A stretch of 8,003 bases of DNA from Methanomicrobiales archaeon (GCA_028678885.1 JAJRCP010000054.1:1-8003), one strand, 5' to 3'. Numbered from the stretch's first letter, positions 1 to 7,072 are shown. The notes: a model not told the origin generated them from the sequence alone. Numbers and translations are program-made.

Positions 1-765
1 ATGGGAGTGCCCCTGGTCGCGGGTTCCACCCTGCGTATCGGTGGGGACATGGTGCTCGGGGACCGGATGACCGGATGCGTAGGTGCGGTTGGGGTGGCAG
101 AGTACCTCACCCCCAGAAAACATGTCGCGCCAAGTGACCTTCTCCTGATGACGGAGGGAGCGGGAGGAGGTACCATCACCGCGGCTGCGTTGTATTCGGG
201 ACATTACGAAGTAGTGGAATTTACTATCAACCTCTCCTTCCTCCGCGCCTGTGAGGCGCTGCTCGCGAGTCCGGTACTCAGCCAGATCCACGCAATGACT
301 GACGTAACAAACGGTGGATTGCGAGGGGACGTCCACGAGATGGCTGCGACAGCTCGTTGCCGCATTGTGGTGGAGGATCGCCATCTCCGAGAACTCGTTC
401 AGCCGGAGGTGCTCGCGTTGCTCGATACCCTGCAGATCGACTACTTAGGGGTGTCACTTGATGCGCTCCTCGTTTCAGTCCCTCCGGAGGACGCCAACGC
501 CGTTCAGGAAGTCATCAAGGATGCAGGAGTGCGAACACGGGTGATCGGATGGGTGGAGAAGGGAGAACCCGAATCTGTACTCGTAGTAAACGGGGAGGAG
601 CGGGACTTTACTCCCCGGTTCAGGGAATCGGCGTACACACCGGTAAAGAAAGTCGTAGATCGAGTACCTGCGGACTTTGAAAAGATGAAGAAAGGTGTGG
701 ACCGGGCAGCGAAAGAAGCATGGGAGAAGAAGGAGCGGATGCTCCATAGGTTACGGGAGAACTAA
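1..765 (+). CDS. HypE/PurM-like AIR synthase-related protein, 5'-truncated by window edge
   Basis: The visible 254 residues match the second half of a PurM/HypE/SelD-type protein. Residues 1-20 (VPLVAG followed by IGGDMVLGDR) resemble the link between the two domains, near the VTGDTKV stretch of HypE. Residues 98-115 carry AMTDVTNGGLRGDVHEMA, the C-domain signature corresponding to DxTrGGLa..nE in HypE. The N-terminal ATP-binding domain of about 150-200 residues is missing, so the ATG at base 1 is most likely an internal Met and the gene begins upstream of the window. The tail (about 223-254) is highly charged and probably helical, an extension not needed for the core fold. Family members use ATP to activate an amide, carbamoyl or selenide substrate; the substrate here is unknown. 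It could be a HypE paralogue for hydrogenase maturation or a methanogen-specific AIR synthase-like protein, but no hyp genes are adjacent. It ends with TAA and overlaps the convergent methyltransferase gene by 4 bp. Confidence 0.8.
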   Translation: MGVPLVAGSTLRIGGDMVLGDRMTGCVGAVGVAEYLTPRKHVAPSDLLLMTEGAGGGTITAAALYSGHYEVVEFTINLSFLRACEALLASPVLSQIHAMTDVTNGGLRGDVHEMAATARCRIVVEDRHLRELVQPEVLALLDTLQIDYLGVSLDALLVSVPPEDANAVQEVIKDAGVRTRVIGWVEKGEPESVLVVNGEERDFTPRFRESAYTPVKKVVDRVPADFEKMKKGVDRAAKEAWEKKERMLHRLREN

Positions 766-1475
766 CCAGGCTTTTTCCCCGAGGCACAGAGGTTGTAGGC
801 GAAGTAGGGGAGCTTCTCCTCAACAAAGGGTTCCATTTTGCGGGCGATGTGGAAGATAGGGGAAGCAAGGCTCACATGGGCAAAGGAGCAGCGCCGCACG
901 CATACCTCAGTAAAACCGGCATTTTCCAGCAGGACCTCCATCTCGTCCTCATCGTAATACCGCTCATCGAAATCACCCACTCCGATCTTGCGCACCTCCA
1001 TCTTCTCCCCAATCCAGTAGAGGGCAGGGATCACGGAGGTGAGGAGGTTCTTCCCGAGCGTGCAGAGTGCAAAGGTCCCACCAGGGCGAAGGATGCGGTG
1101 GACATCGGCGATCATCGCTTCGGGGTGCTGGATGTAGCTGAAGGTGAGCAGGGATGCCACCGAATCGAAGGTATTCTCCCGGAAGGGAAGGGCCTCTGCG
1201 GTCCCTACCAGAAAATCACTCTCCGGGAGGCGCTCACGAGCATGGGCAATCATCCCCCGGCTGAGGTCGATCCCGATCGCTTCGCTTCCTTGGGTAAGGT
1301 ACCGTTCGATAAAGAGCCCGGTGCCGCACCCGATATCAAGCAGGAGTCCCTTGGTGTCCAGGCATTCCAGCATCTGCCGGGTGAGGTGGGCATAGTACTG
1401 GCTCCCTTTCCCCACTCCGTAGCGACGGTCATAGATGTGGGCTACCGCATCATAGTGTGCCTGTACCTTTTTCAT
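762..1475 (-). CDS. Class I SAM-dependent methyltransferase (UbiE/Methyltransf_11 type), substrate unknown
   Basis: The product is a 237-residue soluble Rossmann-fold methyltransferase. Motif I is LDIGCGTG at 46-53, the acidic ribose-binding strand is IGIDLSRGMI at 67-76, motif II lies around FDSVASLLTF at 103-112, and motif III is ILRPGGTFAL at 128-137. The N-terminal HYDAVAHIYDRRYG is the usual lead helix of UbiE-like small-molecule methyltransferases. The C-terminal part (about 140-237) is the variable substrate-recognition region, and nothing in it identifies the substrate. The ATG at 1475 was chosen over an upstream start near 1511 because GAGGTG sits at 1485-1480, four bases before it. 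This start lies 26 bp inside the end of the RFC paralogue, which suggests translational coupling. It is the last gene of the minus-strand run. Its TAG stop interlocks with the TAA of the convergent + strand gene. Confidence 0.85.
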   Translation of the reverse strand: MKKVQAHYDAVAHIYDRRYGVGKGSQYYAHLTRQMLECLDTKGLLLDIGCGTGLFIERYLTQGSEAIGIDLSRGMIAHARERLPESDFLVGTAEALPFRENTFDSVASLLTFSYIQHPEAMIADVHRILRPGGTFALCTLGKNLLTSVIPALYWIGEKMEVRKIGVGDFDERYYDEDEMEVLLENAGFTEVCVRRCSFAHVSLASPIFHIARKMEPFVEEKLPYFAYNLCASGKKPG

Positions 1476-2469
1476 GAAACACCTCTTCGAGCATCTGCGC
1501 AAGGAGCGCATTCAGCTGAATGAAATCAGACCCGTTCTGGACGAGCGCCTGTTCGGCGGCAGCGATATGGAGGGATAGGCGTGGTTCGTTGTACTCTTTC
1601 CGTACGGTCCGAGAGAGCTCGGCAAGCACTTCGCGCCCGGACAGACCATAATCGATGACCAGGGATTCTATCGTCTTCTGGGCAGAAATAAGATCGCCCT
1701 TCCGCAGAAACTCGAGGATGGAAGAGGTAAGGGCTGCCGTCTCAGAGACTGTGAGCTGGGCGAGATCCACCTTTTTTCCTGTTTCGGCAAGCACCTGGAG
1801 GAGCATGATTGCCTTCCGTAGATCACCCTCCGCTGCCTTCGCCACCAGTTCGAGATCATCCTCTGGAATCCGGTCCCTAGGAATACCTTCTGAGGCACGA
1901 ATCCGTGCGAGTTGGGAGTGGATCACCTCTTCGGAAAGAGAAGAGAAGAAGAGGGGAAAGCAGCGGGAACTGATCGCCGGAATGATAGCACTCGGGTTGG
2001 TCGTGCAGAAAAAGAAGCGGCAGGTGCGGCTGAACTGTTCCATGATGCGGCGAAGCGCCTGTTGGGCTTCGAGAGGTAAAGCGGAGGCTTCTTCGAACAC
2101 CATCAGTTTGAAATCAGCATCAAGGGGCTGCAGCGAGGAGTACCACCGGATGATGTATTTCACATTCGCAATCAGGCTCTCCTCTTTCTGAAAGATATGC
2201 GCGAACCGTTCCTCTGACTCCAGGTAGGATTTTCCCTCCCCGAAGAGCATGGCAGTCTGGAGGATGGTCGTGTTCTCCTCCCAGAGATCACCGTAGAGTT
2301 TTCGTGCGAGGCACTCAACGGCAGCACTCTTCCCCGTTCCGTGGGGCCCGGCTAACAGTAGATGAGGGACGTTGCGGCTTATCGCCCAGGCCGAAAGGCG
2401 TTCCACGACCGGATCCTGTCCCCGGATCTCAGAAAGATCGCTGGGGCGGTATTTCTCAATCCAGACCAT
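1450..2469 (-). CDS. Replication factor C small-subunit paralogue (AAA+ clamp-loader ATPase) with altered Walker B
   Basis: The 339-residue product matches the archaeal RFC small subunit (usually about 320-330 residues) from end to end. It opens with the hallmark WIEKYRP (3-9). Walker A is GPHGTGKS (41-48), RRIME (140-144) replaces the usual RRTME, sensor 1 is FFCTTNPS (153-160), the clamp-loader SRC motif is at 168-170, and sensor 2 is GDLRKAI (215-221). The C-terminal collar includes IQLNALLAQM (317-326). In known RFC, such subunits form a pentamer with RfcL that loads the PCNA clamp at primer-template junctions. The oddity is Walker B: the canonical DEAD box is EEAS at 126-129. The second Glu, the catalytic base, is kept. 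Some euryarchaea, such as Methanosarcina, carry two small subunits; this is probably the divergent second one (RfcS2-like), with a canonical RfcS elsewhere. The ATG at 2469 is preceded by GAGGAGG. The gene overlaps the ligase upstream by 14 bp and the methyltransferase downstream by 26 bp. Confidence 0.88.
   Translation of the reverse strand: MVWIEKYRPSDLSEIRGQDPVVERLSAWAISRNVPHLLLAGPHGTGKSAAVECLARKLYGDLWEENTTILQTAMLFGEGKSYLESEERFAHIFQKEESLIANVKYIIRWYSSLQPLDADFKLMVFEEASALPLEAQQALRRIMEQFSRTCRFFFCTTNPSAIIPAISSRCFPLFFSSLSEEVIHSQLARIRASEGIPRDRIPEDDLELVAKAAEGDLRKAIMLLQVLAETGKKVDLAQLTVSETAALTSSILEFLRKGDLISAQKTIESLVIDYGLSGREVLAELSRTVRKEYNEPRLSLHIAAAEQALVQNGSDFIQLNALLAQMLEEVFHEKGTGTL
1480..1485 (-). 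promoter_or_regulatory. Ribosome binding site deciding the methyltransferase start
   Basis: On the minus strand GAGGTG lies four bases before the ATG at 1475 and can pair with the archaeal 16S 3' end (UCACCUCC type). It is embedded in the coding sequence of the upstream RFC paralogue. It supports the 237-residue form over a version extended upstream by 12 residues. Confidence 0.7.
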
Positions 2470-3187
2470 GGTCAAGCCTCCTCTTCATCTCTTCGAGAGC
2501 AGAGTACAAAAAGTATCGGTTGTCTAGGTGTGCGACCAGGTCCTGGCACTCTTCGAGAGATAGCTGGGAGAAGGCCTCGATTAGGTGGGGAAGTGCACGG
2601 GTCAGTTCATCAACGATGGTGAGGGTGGCCGCTTTCGCTGTACGGGAGAGGGGGTTCAGGTCAATCGCGATCACCTGCTTGCCCATACCCCGCAGGGCAG
2701 TTGCCCGGTTCCCGTCCTCCAGGGGAACAAGCACCGTATCCGCTTCGTAAAGTCCTTTCCGCAGGCACCAGGCCCGGTCATGGGAGAGGGGGAGGAGTCG
2801 TTCCGCAGTCCCTGTGAGTACCTGCACTCCGTGGCTTTCCAGATGCGCGGTAATCTTCTGCATCCGTTCATTTGTACGATGAAAGAGGTTCACCTCTACT
2901 GGAAGGCGGGAGACTTCCTGAAGGTGGGCGATTAGCGGAGCGGCAAGTGCTGCAGTGTTCCCATTCACTGAGAAGATAGGGCGGCGGGCTGCTCGGAGGA
3001 GGGCGGCCGCGGTCCGTTCTGCACAGAGGGCAGAATCGGTGGTCTTTTCACCGAGGAGATAGTCAAAGGCCTCCCCCCTCCCGTGAGCAGTGAGACCCTC
3101 CAGGCTCACAATCCCCTCCCGTGCACAGTCCGCCAAGTGCTCCCGTGTCTGGAGAGATCGATACCGGGGGTGATCCAAGGGAATCAT
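2456..3187 (-). CDS. 4-phosphopantoate--beta-alanine ligase (archaeal phosphopantothenate synthetase)
   Basis: The 243-residue product has the full signature of the archaeal phosphopantothenate synthetase family (formerly DUF137, COG1701). It starts with IPLDHPRYRSL (2-12). It then has GLTAHGRGEAFDYLLGE (31-47), VNGNTAAL (74-81) in the Rossmann-like nucleotide region, EVNLFHRTNER (98-108) and DLNPLSRTA (176-184). The length is close to the 250-260 usual for the family. Known members condense 4-phosphopantoate with beta-alanine using ATP to give 4'-phosphopantothenate, replacing the bacterial PanC/CoaA order of steps. The ATG at 3187 overlaps the TGA of the pantoate kinase gene in an ATGA arrangement and has GGAGGA six bases upstream (3199-3194). 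Being directly downstream of pantoate kinase and coaBC makes the assignment very secure. Confidence 0.95.
   Translation of the reverse strand: MIPLDHPRYRSLQTREHLADCAREGIVSLEGLTAHGRGEAFDYLLGEKTTDSALCAERTAAALLRAARRPIFSVNGNTAALAAPLIAHLQEVSRLPVEVNLFHRTNERMQKITAHLESHGVQVLTGTAERLLPLSHDRAWCLRKGLYEADTVLVPLEDGNRATALRGMGKQVIAIDLNPLSRTAKAATLTIVDELTRALPHLIEAFSQLSLEECQDLVAHLDNRYFLYSALEEMKRRLDHGLD
2477..2483 (-). promoter_or_regulatory. Ribosome binding site deciding the RFC-paralogue start
   Basis: GAGGAGG on the minus strand is seven bases before the ATG at 2469. An in-frame TTG at 2475 would leave only one base of spacing, so the ATG giving MVWIEKYRP is preferred. It also agrees with the N-terminus usual for RFC small subunits. 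Confidence 0.7.
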
Positions 3188-4044
3188 CCGTCTTCCTCCG
3201 CGGGGGAGAATCCGTGGGGTGAGATGCGCAGGAGAAAGGGTGTACCGAGAGGGGAGAGGGCTTCCCTCGCCCCATCTTCACAGGCAAAGACTCCCTCGCC
3301 GAGCATGGTCATGCTAGCTGGCACCCCGTTCCTATCACAGCATTCAAGCGCCTGCCGGACGCGGGGAGTGATGAGCCCGCTATGTTCAGCAAAGGTACGG
3401 GAGAGGGAGAGGAAGTCCTCGAGATCATCCGGGCAGCGATCAGGGAAGGCTGTATTCACCTGGGCCATTGCTTCCTCCGATCCCAAGACAGAAGGTGTCA
3501 GGAGGGGACCAAACGAAAGAGCCACCAGACGTGCATCTGACATCTGGCGGATGATCTCGCCATGGATTCCAGGACCCTTCCGGCAGACGAACCCTCCACC
3601 CTGCAGGGCTGCGACATCACCAAGGCCGGTCTGGTGCATGACCTCAGATTCGTGAGCGAGCGCGGAGATCTCCTCTCGGGAGAGATGCAGGGAATACAGG
3701 GAGGAGAGAGCAGAGAGGGTTGCCAGGAGGGCTGCAGCGGAACAGCCAAAACCCGCACCGATGGGGAGCCGGCAGGAAGTGGTCACGTGAGCGGTAACTC
3801 CGAGCCGCTTCATTGCGTATTCAAGCGGGGGCGACCCCTCATACATTTCCTGGATCATACCCTCTGGAGAGAGACGATGGATGGTGATCGAGGTTATGGA
3901 GCCGGGTGAAACCACAGCCTGTACTCCTTCCTCCACCACTACGCCTGCACCCTTACTGCCTGTAGTCTGCACCTCTGCACCGCTGACCTTGCGGAAATAT
4001 CCCGAAAGATGGGCCGGAGAGAAGGCTACCGCAACCCTTGCCAT
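3184..4044 (-). CDS. Pantoate kinase (archaeal GHMP-family)
   Basis: This 286-residue GHMP-superfamily kinase belongs to the archaeal pantoate kinase group (COG1829). It begins AVAFSPAHLSGYF (5-17). The ATP-binding GHMP motif 2 is PIGAGFGCSAA at 94-104, followed by HQTGLGDVAALQGG at 137-150. A motif 3-like stretch near the C-terminus is ASMTMLGEGVFA (243-254). Known members phosphorylate pantoate to 4-phosphopantoate with ATP, the first committed step of archaeal coenzyme A synthesis. The product goes to the ligase encoded immediately downstream through the ATGA overlap. The ATG at 4044 lies 19 bp inside the end of coaBC. It has a perfect GGAGGTG (4062-4056) 11 bases upstream and a second GGAGG (4051-4047) only two bases away, so either or both may serve. 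Some annotations would call it a homoserine kinase-like or mevalonate kinase-like GHMP protein; the neighbours favour pantoate kinase. Confidence 0.94.
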   Translation of the reverse strand: MARVAVAFSPAHLSGYFRKVSGAEVQTTGSKGAGVVVEEGVQAVVSPGSITSITIHRLSPEGMIQEMYEGSPPLEYAMKRLGVTAHVTTSCRLPIGAGFGCSAAALLATLSALSSLYSLHLSREEISALAHESEVMHQTGLGDVAALQGGGFVCRKGPGIHGEIIRQMSDARLVALSFGPLLTPSVLGSEEAMAQVNTAFPDRCPDDLEDFLSLSRTFAEHSGLITPRVRQALECCDRNGVPASMTMLGEGVFACEDGAREALSPLGTPFLLRISPHGFSPAEEDG

Positions 4045-5156
4045 ATCCTCCTGGCCACCTCCTCCTTCGATCCCTCGATCCCTTCTTCTCCCTGTTGAGT
4101 GAGAAGAGTGAACCTACCAGATGGTGCGCCCATCGCTTCAGGGGTATCGAGCACAACCATCCGGACTCCTTGGGAAAGCATCTCATCAGCTTGTTCCCGC
4201 TCTCCGCTGAGCTTGAAGGCGACCACAATCGGGTGGTACTGCGTCACCACCTCTGCGAGTAGCTTGGGAAGGGGATCGAGATGGAGATTGAAAGCGGTAC
4301 CGCTCGGGATTTTTCCCTGAGCACGAGCAGGAGCAAAATCCGAGATAGCTGCAGGACTCAGGTAGTAGTCAAAGAATTCGGAGCGGAAAAGCTCATGCAC
4401 GGCATCCCGCATCTCCCGTGCAGAGGAGGCATAAACGTTTCGAACACAGGCAATGGACTGCGCATGCACCATAGTGACCTCCGCCCCCAGACGGAAGGCT
4501 TCCTGGGCCAGTTCACGCCCCATCTGGCCGGAAGAACGCGTGGTGAGGATTCGGATATCGTCCACCGGTTCGGCACAGGGTCCACTGGTGATGAGAACCT
4601 TCTTACCTTCGAGAGGTTTTCCGAGGACTGCCCTTTCCGTAAAGAGCACGATTGTTTCCAAGTCGGCGATCTTTGCCCGCTCCTCCTCTCTACGAGGCGG
4701 GATCACCTGGATGCCCCAGGAACGAAGCCGTTCAAGATTCGCGCTCACCTGAGGATGGCGGTACATGCTCTCATGCATCGCCGGAGCGACGAGGACGGGC
4801 ATTCCCCTGCCGATAGCCGTCGTGGCGAAGGTGGTTACTGGTGTATCATCGATCCCGTGGGCGATTTTCCCGAGCGTGTTGGCCGTGCAAGGAGCGATTA
4901 GGAGGGCGTCTCCCTCTCCACCTTCTCCACAGTAGCGGACATGCTCCACAAGGCCAGTGCAGCGGGTGATCACCTCCCTACCTGTTGCATACGAAACTGC
5001 ATCGGGAGAGACGATTCCAGAGGCCGATGAGCTCATCACCGCCTGAACCGTTGCCCCCCGGCGCCGGAGCATATGGGCGAGCCGCACCACCTCTACGGCA
5101 GCGATGCTTCCCGTTACCCCCAGCACCACCATCCTACCCGCAAGCGTTTCGTTCAT
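4026..5156 (-). CDS. coaBC: Bifunctional phosphopantothenoylcysteine decarboxylase / phosphopantothenate--cysteine ligase
   Basis: The 376-residue fusion has both Dfp domains. The N-terminal FMN flavoprotein (CoaC, about 8-175) shows GVTGSIAA (13-20), the catalytic His at 72, APCTANTLGKIA (88-99), and PAMHESMY (125-132), which matches the PxMNxxMW substrate motif with His for Asn. The C-terminal ligase (CoaB, about 183-376) shows the nucleotide-binding loop beginning ITSGPCAEPVDD (189-200), RSSGQMG (207-213), AAISDFAP (269-276), the conserved Lys in GKI (281-283), and VVAFKL (311-316). The enzyme joins cysteine to 4'-phosphopantothenate in a nucleotide-dependent reaction and decarboxylates the product to 4'-phosphopantetheine. 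An oddity is TT at 205-206, just before RSSG, where bacterial enzymes have SN or TN. The ATG at 5156 directly abuts the TAG of the TYW2-like gene. No strong ribosome binding site is seen, so translation may be coupled to that gene. A later Met at residue 9 is a less likely start because it leaves no spacer. Confidence 0.95.
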   Translation of the reverse strand: MNETLAGRMVVLGVTGSIAAVEVVRLAHMLRRRGATVQAVMSSSASGIVSPDAVSYATGREVITRCTGLVEHVRYCGEGGEGDALLIAPCTANTLGKIAHGIDDTPVTTFATTAIGRGMPVLVAPAMHESMYRHPQVSANLERLRSWGIQVIPPRREEERAKIADLETIVLFTERAVLGKPLEGKKVLITSGPCAEPVDDIRILTTRSSGQMGRELAQEAFRLGAEVTMVHAQSIACVRNVYASSAREMRDAVHELFRSEFFDYYLSPAAISDFAPARAQGKIPSGTAFNLHLDPLPKLLAEVVTQYHPIVVAFKLSGEREQADEMLSQGVRMVVLDTPEAMGAPSGRFTLLTQQGEEGIEGSKEEVARRIWQGLR

Positions 5157-6023
5157 CTAGAGCGTCACATCCCAGACCACATGCCACCGCCCCGGAGCGT
5201 ACTTTTTCACTCTATGGATCGCCATGGTGGGAGAAAAACCCGCTCCTTTCACGGTACTTCGGATCTCTGCCTCGCACGGGTCGATGGTATGCAGGTGAAG
5301 AACACTTCCTTCATGAACATATCTGAGTGCCCCTGCTAAAAGGGGAAGCATATCAAAGTGCCCGATCACCAAGCGATCGTAGATGCCCGAAAGAAGTGTC
5401 CGGCAGTCTCCGCACTCTGCCTGCACTCGGTCTTCGACACCATTCTCCTTTGCATTACGGAGCAGGAATTGGTATGCAAGCGGGTTTAGCTCAATTGCAT
5501 GCACCCGGGCACCCGCCCTGGCCATGGGCAGGGTGAAGTACCCAATCCCGGCACAGAGATCTCCTGCCCGTTCGCCAAGGCGAACGAGGGCACCCATCCG
5601 GGCCCGCTCCTCACGATTTCCCTGAGCGAACATGATGCGGGAAGGGTCCAGCCAGTACCGGTATCCGTTCTCGATATGACAGACCTCTCCACATTCCCCA
5701 TACAGGAGCTCGCAGTCAGGCATGCGGGTCACCTCAGAGAGACAGCGTACCCAGAGCACCCCCCTCGGATGTGTCCAAAATATGACCGCCTCTAGCTCCT
5801 CTGGTGAAGGACGGGGTCCATGGAAGAGAATCAGGTCCCCTATCTGGTAGTACCCCCTGTTGTGGTAGGGTTTCCGCTCAGGGAGCTCTAGCTCAGCGTT
5901 GTACTCATCCCGCACGGGAACATAGGCAATATTCCCCTCCACGTACGGGTGGCGGCGGGTATTATACCAAGGACTCTGGCACAAGGTTGAGAGATGGTCT
6001 TTCGGTACCCGCCGGACCCGCAT
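5157..6023 (-). CDS. tRNA wybutosine-synthesis methyltransferase-like protein (TYW2/Trm5 family)
   Basis: The 288-residue protein has the Trm5/TYW2 layout. It has an N-terminal recognition region starting MRVRRVPKDHL, a small middle domain, then the class I SAM domain with DLCAGIGYFTLPMA (155-168), IELNPLAYQFLLRNAKENG (177-195) and GDCR (205-208). Before the SAM domain, IMFAQGNREER (130-140) matches the FSxGNxxER-like stretch of TYW2 rather than the SPRxxxER of Trm5. The Trm5 NLP motif is replaced by IGHFDM (220-225). The end, VKKYAPGRWHVVWDV, is also typical of the family. Known archaeal TYW2 transfers the aminocarboxypropyl group of SAM to the wyosine precursor at position 37 of tRNA-Phe, beside the anticodon. 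The ATG at 6023 is preceded by GGTGAGGAG. Longer in-frame starts up to 6101 would overlap nmd3 heavily and add an unconserved leader. A Trm5 (G37 N1-methyltransferase) role is the main alternative. Confidence 0.85.
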   Translation of the reverse strand: MRVRRVPKDHLSTLCQSPWYNTRRHPYVEGNIAYVPVRDEYNAELELPERKPYHNRGYYQIGDLILFHGPRPSPEELEAVIFWTHPRGVLWVRCLSEVTRMPDCELLYGECGEVCHIENGYRYWLDPSRIMFAQGNREERARMGALVRLGERAGDLCAGIGYFTLPMARAGARVHAIELNPLAYQFLLRNAKENGVEDRVQAECGDCRTLLSGIYDRLVIGHFDMLPLLAGALRYVHEGSVLHLHTIDPCEAEIRSTVKGAGFSPTMAIHRVKKYAPGRWHVVWDVTL

Positions 6024-6032
6024 CTCCTCACC
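6024..6032 (-). promoter_or_regulatory. Ribosome binding site deciding the TYW2-like start
   Basis: GGTGAGGAG directly precedes the ATG at 6023, with GGTGA ending four bases before it. The TGA inside this site is the stop codon of nmd3, so termination of one gene and initiation of the next share the same bases. This argues for the 6023 start. Confidence 0.7.
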
Positions 6033-7068
6033 CCACAATAACGAGGGTGTTCCGCTCATCATCCGGCACAACCCGGATGGTGTTACCAGGCGCAGCCTCA
6101 ATCCAGGGGATGACGGGAACCTCGCGGGTCACTCCGTTGCGGGAGTCGATGAGCCCGAGGATGTTCTTTTCGAAGTAGGCAACCAATGCCTTCTGTGCCT
6201 CGCAAACATTACCCACCCGGCGCCATTCCTGCAGAGGGCGGGTCACCCGGACATCTCCGGTCTGCAGGTCGTAGAGGGTGATCAGTTTGCTGGTACTTTC
6301 CCGTACTTCCTGGTATTTGCCGCCAACATCAATCACGTCTCCTTTCTGGAAGCGGGGCAGACGGACCGCGTAGGTTACCCGGTAGAGAGAGACCCCGTCT
6401 TTCTCTCCTACCAGTTTCGGATGCGTGCTGAGGGATCCTCCTAGTCGGGAGAGGATCCCTTGGGCGATCATCCTTCCCATTGCCTGGGTGCCCACCACGA
6501 TATCAATTCCCTGATGTACTTCATCGATACGGGAGATGAACGACAGGGGATCCCCTCCTTCCCGGAGAGTGCTCTCGATCTCCTCAGCGACCCGGATGGC
6601 AGAGTCCTTCTCCCGCTCTGTACAGGGCCTCCTTGTGGCACGCACTTGCACCACTCCTTCATAATAACCTCCACTCATCCGGCTGCATCGGGTGCAGAGC
6701 TCCCCTTTCCAGAAGATCTCCACCTCCCGCGACTCCTGAACGGGGTGTCCATGGAAGACACCCTCCGCCCGGACTAAACAGGTGGACCGGTTGGAACTCC
6801 AGTCCCTGCAGGAGAAGGAGTTGCGGGGGTGCTGCACATCGGGGTGAAAGGTGATGGCAGAGTGGACGAGCTGTTCTTTCACATCCTCTCGATCTCTCGG
6901 AATATTCATCCAGCCTCCTTTCTCCCGCGTGGCCCCGCAGATAGGACAGTATGGCGCACTGATGCGGGTTTCGATGGAGATTGCCAGGGCGGCCTCCCCT
7001 CGGCAGACCTCACAGACCCCTACTGACGGTTTTCCGCAGCGAGGGCAGAATGTATCCCTGATGCTCAT
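6028..7068 (-). CDS. nmd3: NMD3-family ribosome biogenesis protein
   Basis: The 346-residue product is an archaeal NMD3 homologue. The N-terminal part is rich in zinc-binding CxxC pairs: C8/C11 (CPRCG), C19/C22, C41/C44 (CPICG) and C125/C128 in a WKGELCTRCSR context. The central region around 150-235 has EIESTLREGGDPLSFISRI and GIDIVVGTQAMGRMIAQGI, which is the core NMD3 domain. The C-terminal part (about 240-300) looks like the beta-barrel that resembles eIF5A/SH3-like folds. In eukaryotes NMD3 binds the 60S subunit at the intersubunit face and acts as export adaptor. The archaeal protein has no export signals and probably acts in large-subunit maturation or quality control; this role is inferred. 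The ATG at 7068 gives MSIRDTFCPRCG and starts four bases after the DUF424 stop; a longer version from 7104 would add a leader overlapping DUF424. No strong ribosome binding site is seen, so translation may be coupled. Confidence 0.92.
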   Translation of the reverse strand: MSIRDTFCPRCGKPSVGVCEVCRGEAALAISIETRISAPYCPICGATREKGGWMNIPRDREDVKEQLVHSAITFHPDVQHPRNSFSCRDWSSNRSTCLVRAEGVFHGHPVQESREVEIFWKGELCTRCSRMSGGYYEGVVQVRATRRPCTEREKDSAIRVAEEIESTLREGGDPLSFISRIDEVHQGIDIVVGTQAMGRMIAQGILSRLGGSLSTHPKLVGEKDGVSLYRVTYAVRLPRFQKGDVIDVGGKYQEVRESTSKLITLYDLQTGDVRVTRPLQEWRRVGNVCEAQKALVAYFEKNILGLIDSRNGVTREVPVIPWIEAAPGNTIRVVPDDERNTLVIVG

Positions 7069-7072
7069 GGCA

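Noticed and set aside
1..3. ATG at the first base as true start of the HypE-like gene
   Set aside because: The protein would lack the whole N-terminal ATP-binding domain of the family and begin in the middle of a conserved interdomain stretch.
849..1523. Long open frame on the + strand opposite the methyltransferase
   Set aside because: It is antisense to a gene with clear SAM-binding motifs; its translation has no recognisable family pattern and is explained by the codon bias of the real gene.
2470..2475. TTG start for the RFC paralogue
   Set aside because: Only one base would separate it from the GAGGAGG site; the ATG two codons later has seven-base spacing.
3083..3655. 190-residue open frame on the + strand opposite pantoate kinase and the ligase
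   Set aside because: It is low-complexity, Arg/Ser-rich and antisense to two well-identified genes.
4281..4901. 206-residue open frame on the + strand opposite coaBC
   Set aside because: It lies antisense to the conserved Dfp domains and shows no domain signature.
6024..6101. Longer N-terminus for the TYW2-like gene
   Set aside because: It would overlap nmd3 by over 70 bp and add an unconserved leader; the ATG at 6023 has a GGTGAGGAG site and a family-like N-terminus.
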